Of a stretch of 64,000 nt of DNA, positions 61,401 to 64,000 are shown piece after piece. The number at the start of each line of letters is the position of its first letter. Within the stretch, counting starts at the first letter, position 1. Source of the DNA: Paenibacillus methanolicus. Lineage in GTDB: Bacteria; Bacillota; Bacilli; Paenibacillales; Paenibacillaceae. The stretch spans positions 310,001 through 374,000 of the forward strand of contig NZ_VNHS01000011.1 in the NCBI RefSeq assembly GCF_008124765.1. Reading direction: 5' to 3'. The translations under genes and the position numbers were made by a program. The notes under the pieces were generated by a model. It was given only the letters and a program-made list of their open reading frames with translations, was not told where the DNA came from and searched no databases.

Positions 61401-62636
61401 ATGCGCTATTTATCCAAGTATCCAAAAGAAATCAACGTGTTCCTCGGCGCCAGTCTGATCAATTCAACCGGCAGCTCGCTCATGTGGCCGCTCATCGCCA
61501 TGTTCGTGTTCGACGAGCTGGGCCGCAACATGAAAGCCGCCGGCCTTGTCATTCTGATTCATTCTTTAGGCGGCATTTGCGGCCAACTGCTGGGCGGGGC
61601 GCTGTACCACCGCGTCGGCGTCAAACGACTGATCGTCGGCGCCCTCGGGATGAACGCGCTCGGTCTGTTCGCGCTCCCGATCGCCAGCCAATCCTGGCCG
61701 CTCTTCATTACCCTCATGGCCCTCATCGGCGTCTTCAACTCGCTCTCCATGCCCGCGATTCAAGCGTTCATCGGCTTTCGCTTTCCCGAACGCCGCGGCG
61801 AGCTGTTCAACGTCATCTACGTGGCGAATAACATCGGGGTGGCGGTCGGCACCGCGATGAGCGGCTTCCTGGCCGATGTTTCCTACACGCTCAGCTTCGT
61901 GCTGAACGGCGTCACGTCCGGCGCGTTCGCCATCTTCTTCTTTTTTTATCTGGGCCGAACCGAGAACGAGTCTGCGGGCTCGCCGGTTCTTTCCAAGACG
62001 ACCGTCTCCAGATCCGAAAGCGCCTGGATGCTCATGCGCAACATTCGCATCTACCTCTATATGTCCGTGGCCGTCCTGCTGCTGAACGTGGGCAATTCGA
62101 TCTGGAATACGGGCGTCTCTCCTTTCATCATCGCCGAAGACATGCCTAAGCGAATGTACGGCTTCCTATGGACGCTGAACGGCATTCTCATTTTCGTCGC
62201 CCAACCGCTGATGACGCTGCTCAAACGAACGGTCGCTCGTACGATTAATGCCCAGATGACGGCAAGCGCCATCTTCTATATGGCCGGCTATGCCTGCATC
62301 CTGACGATGCAGAGCTACCCGGGCATGGTGCTCGCCATGATTTTGGCCACCTTCGGCGAGATGCTCATCGCGCCTGCGATGCCCGCCTTCCTCTCCGAGC
62401 GGGCCGGCAAACATATGCCGTTCTATCTGGGACTCTCCGGCGGCATCGGCTCAGCCGGGCGTGTCATCGGACCCTACATGATGGGCGCGTATTATGATCA
62501 AGGCGGCTTAAGTCCCGTGGCTTGGCTGGCCGTCGTCACGGCGCTGCTGTCGATCGGATTTTTCGTCATCCACGGCATTGCCAGCCGGCCGCGAGCCATC
62601 GCGAAGACGAGCGCCGCGACAGTCAGCCAGACGTAA
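61401..62636 (+). CDS. MFS transporter, 12 helices
   Basis: A 411-residue transporter with 12 predicted helices and a cytosolic loop after helix 6 (about 190-215). The motif GGALYHRVGVKRLIV between helices 2 and 3 is the MFS signature loop (G-x-x-x-D/H-R-x-G-x-R/K). Start ATG follows CGGAGCG. The family is probably a sugar or drug exporter (DHA1-like); substrate unknown. Confidence 0.85.
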   Translation: MRYLSKYPKEINVFLGASLINSTGSSLMWPLIAMFVFDELGRNMKAAGLVILIHSLGGICGQLLGGALYHRVGVKRLIVGALGMNALGLFALPIASQSWPLFITLMALIGVFNSLSMPAIQAFIGFRFPERRGELFNVIYVANNIGVAVGTAMSGFLADVSYTLSFVLNGVTSGAFAIFFFFYLGRTENESAGSPVLSKTTVSRSESAWMLMRNIRIYLYMSVAVLLLNVGNSIWNTGVSPFIIAEDMPKRMYGFLWTLNGILIFVAQPLMTLLKRTVARTINAQMTASAIFYMAGYACILTMQSYPGMVLAMILATFGEMLIAPAMPAFLSERAGKHMPFYLGLSGGIGSAGRVIGPYMMGAYYDQGGLSPVAWLAVVTALLSIGFFVIHGIASRPRAIAKTSAATVSQT

Positions 62637-63084
62637 CGTTCGACTCCCAGCAAGCTATCGTCCGGCTTGCGTCCCTTTGCAGCCCTCTCGGTCCGCAGAC
62701 AAACCACGCATGCCTACGCCCGTCCGACGTCCTTCGACGTCATCGCGGCTTCCGTCCCTTCGCGGATTACGAAGGCGACTGCGCAGCCCGTCCCGACGAA
62801 AGCGCCAGTCCGACTGTAGGTCCCCTTATTGCGCGCAGCTGCCAACGTCTCGTCTGCTCGTATCCGTTAGCCCTAGGCTCCCTTCCCGGGGTCTGGGGCT
62901 TTTTGCTCTTGCCGCGATTACGGCGGACAGAGAGCGACACCCCTCGCAGGCACATGCGCCGCTAGCGCCGTTTTCCCCGCATTAGCACTAGTTTTAGCGA
63001 TTGCCCACTACCTTTGTCTACCCGGCAGGGAGGGGGCGTGCTTATGGCGAATACAGTGCCCAAGACGTTGATAGAGGTGATGGG
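62637..63084. other. Noncoding region after the MFS gene, with one terminator-like hairpin
   Basis: AGCCCTAG at 62868-62875 can pair with CTGGGGCT at 62893-62900, followed by TTTTTG, a plausible terminator. The rest is C-rich with no convincing gene. Confidence 0.45.
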
Positions 63085-63801
63085 ATGATGATGAAAACCA
63101 AAGAAGTTGCGCGGCAATTAGGGGTAAGCCAAACGACGATCAGACGCTGGATGACCCTTCTCCCGTCCGCGCCGGCCAAAGACGCCTTCGGCAGCTTCCT
63201 GTTCGAAGAACGCGACCTCGGGCATTTGCGTGACATCCAGAACCAAATCGAGGCCGGTAAAGGAATGAGCGAGATTACGCTAGCCGTCCAGCGCGAAGCC
63301 GCGGTCGCATCGAGTCTGCCGCAATTGGAGGTAGAGCCCGCGTCGGCCCTCCCGCCCGAGTATGAGTTCGATCCCGCCATGCAGCAGCTAATCAACGAGA
63401 TTACCAGCAGCGCCGTGCCGACGGAGGAGCTGACGCCAGACGCCTCGGCAGCCATCGTGGTGCCACTCGAACCGGCGCAGCCGGAATCCATGCCGGAATT
63501 AATACCGGAACAACTGGAACCCATCACCAATGAGGTCCGCGAACGGCTGCAGCGGCTGGAGCAAGCGCTCGCCCAAAAAGCGGACGATGTCGTCTCCGTG
63601 CAGCTGCTTCAGCACCGCGAAGAGCTGGAGGAACTCCGCCGAACGGTAAGCCAGCTGGCCGCGGCGGTCGAGCAGCTTCAAATGCCTCTTCAGATGGTCG
63701 CGGCGGCAGGCTGGGATTCGACGAACAAGCTGGCGCCAATTCCGATCAAACAACGACCGAAGAAGCGCAGCTTTCTGCGACAACTCTTCTTTTTCATTTA
63801 A
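63085..63801 (+). CDS. MerR-type DNA-binding protein with coiled coil and hydrophobic C-terminus (RacA-like)
   Basis: A 238-residue protein. Residues 1-70 form a MerR helix-turn-helix with wing (KTKEVARQLGVSQTTIRRWMTLL...FLFEERDLGHL). A long acidic/Pro-rich spacer (about 80-155) and a coiled coil (about 155-215, RLQRLEQALAQKADDVVSVQLL) follow, and it ends KKRSFLRQLFFFI. Domain order resembles RacA, which anchors the chromosome to the cell pole in sporulation, but RacA is shorter and has no hydrophobic tail; homology is tentative. Three in-frame ATGs (63085, 63088, 63091) follow GAGGTG. No neighbours indicate a role. Confidence 0.7.
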   Translation: MMMKTKEVARQLGVSQTTIRRWMTLLPSAPAKDAFGSFLFEERDLGHLRDIQNQIEAGKGMSEITLAVQREAAVASSLPQLEVEPASALPPEYEFDPAMQQLINEITSSAVPTEELTPDASAAIVVPLEPAQPESMPELIPEQLEPITNEVRERLQRLEQALAQKADDVVSVQLLQHREELEELRRTVSQLAAAVEQLQMPLQMVAAAGWDSTNKLAPIPIKQRPKKRSFLRQLFFFI

Positions 63802-64000
63802 TCTCTTTCGCGGTCATGCGGCATGCCGACGCGCAGCCTATACCCCGGCAATGAACCACTCGCCCCTTGACCGCGATTTCTGATTTTCGGTGCCGACACG
63901 CAGCTAACGACTACTCCAATAGCTGCAACACTCACCTCCGCTTCTAGTCTTCTCGTTCCTCCGCAAGCAATGCGCTAACGCTCCTTGAACGTTTCTTTTA
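63802..64000. other. Noncoding tail of the window
   Basis: The stop of the RacA-like gene is followed by an inverted repeat TCGCGGTCA ... TGACCGCGA (about 63806-63881) with a long spacer and no T-tract. No gene is seen. Confidence 0.4.

Noticed and set aside
63961-64000. A further copy of the 51-bp repeat at the window end (TAACGCTCCT)
   Set aside because: Only about ten bases match and the rest differs; probably chance.

Overview
The window is about 60% G+C, bacterial, and reads as a chromosomal segment of a spore-forming Paenibacillaceae member (Paenibacillus or Cohnella type). This is inferred from the spore-cortex hydrolase SleL, a Spo0E-like peptide, several S-layer-homology (SLH) proteins, Bacillus-type operons (yclNOPQ, deoR-deoC, csoR-copZ-copA, bdbD-bdbC), and a variant purine riboswitch in front of an 8-oxoguanine deaminase, a pairing I know only from Paenibacillaceae. 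No rRNA, tRNA, insertion sequence, phage or CRISPR array is visible.

Layout. 1-6.2 kb: a truncated multicopper oxidase, sleL, and the disulfide-forming pair bdbD-bdbC behind a promoter whose -10 lies in a palindrome. 6.3-10.6 kb: 51-bp tandem repeats, then a copper island on the minus strand (csoR, copZ, copA, His-rich lipoprotein) with two CsoR operators. 11-15.4 kb: a metallo-beta-lactamase hydrolase, yvbH, thpR, a divergent IF-3 paralogue with a hairpin across its start site, and a hemolysin III protein. 15.7-17.2 kb: promoter, purine-type aptamer, overlapping terminator and amidohydrolase. 17.4-24.7 kb: a chemoreceptor, a MarR-controlled DHA2 exporter, and an amino-acid ABC importer whose operon carries three structured repeats. 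24.8-30.1 kb: three cyclic-di-GMP enzymes in a row; a fourth is at 46-48.5 kb.

30.2-37.1 kb: a polymerase/ligase-like membrane protein and a large SLH surface protein apparently split by a one-base frameshift. 37.3-44 kb: Spo0E-like peptide, thioesterase, and an iron island (AraC-type siderophore sensor plus yclNOPQ) with two Fur boxes. 44-54.5 kb: secreted coiled-coil protein, EamA transporter, GGDEF/EAL protein, DUF1906 hydrolase, and a 1355-residue two-domain nucleotidase with SLH repeats in its middle. 54.7-64 kb: PerR-like regulator and catalase with PerR boxes, a TetR-controlled DHA2 exporter with twin operators, deoR-deoC, an MFS transporter, and a RacA-like MerR protein.

Many genes fit stress and metal handling: copper (csoR island), iron (Fur boxes, yclNOPQ), peroxide (perR, katA) and oxidised guanine (riboswitch plus deaminase). 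The strongest observations are the riboswitch-deaminase unit, two loci of structured intergenic repeats that share sequence signatures, the inverted repeat at the IF-3 paralogue start, and the split SLH gene.
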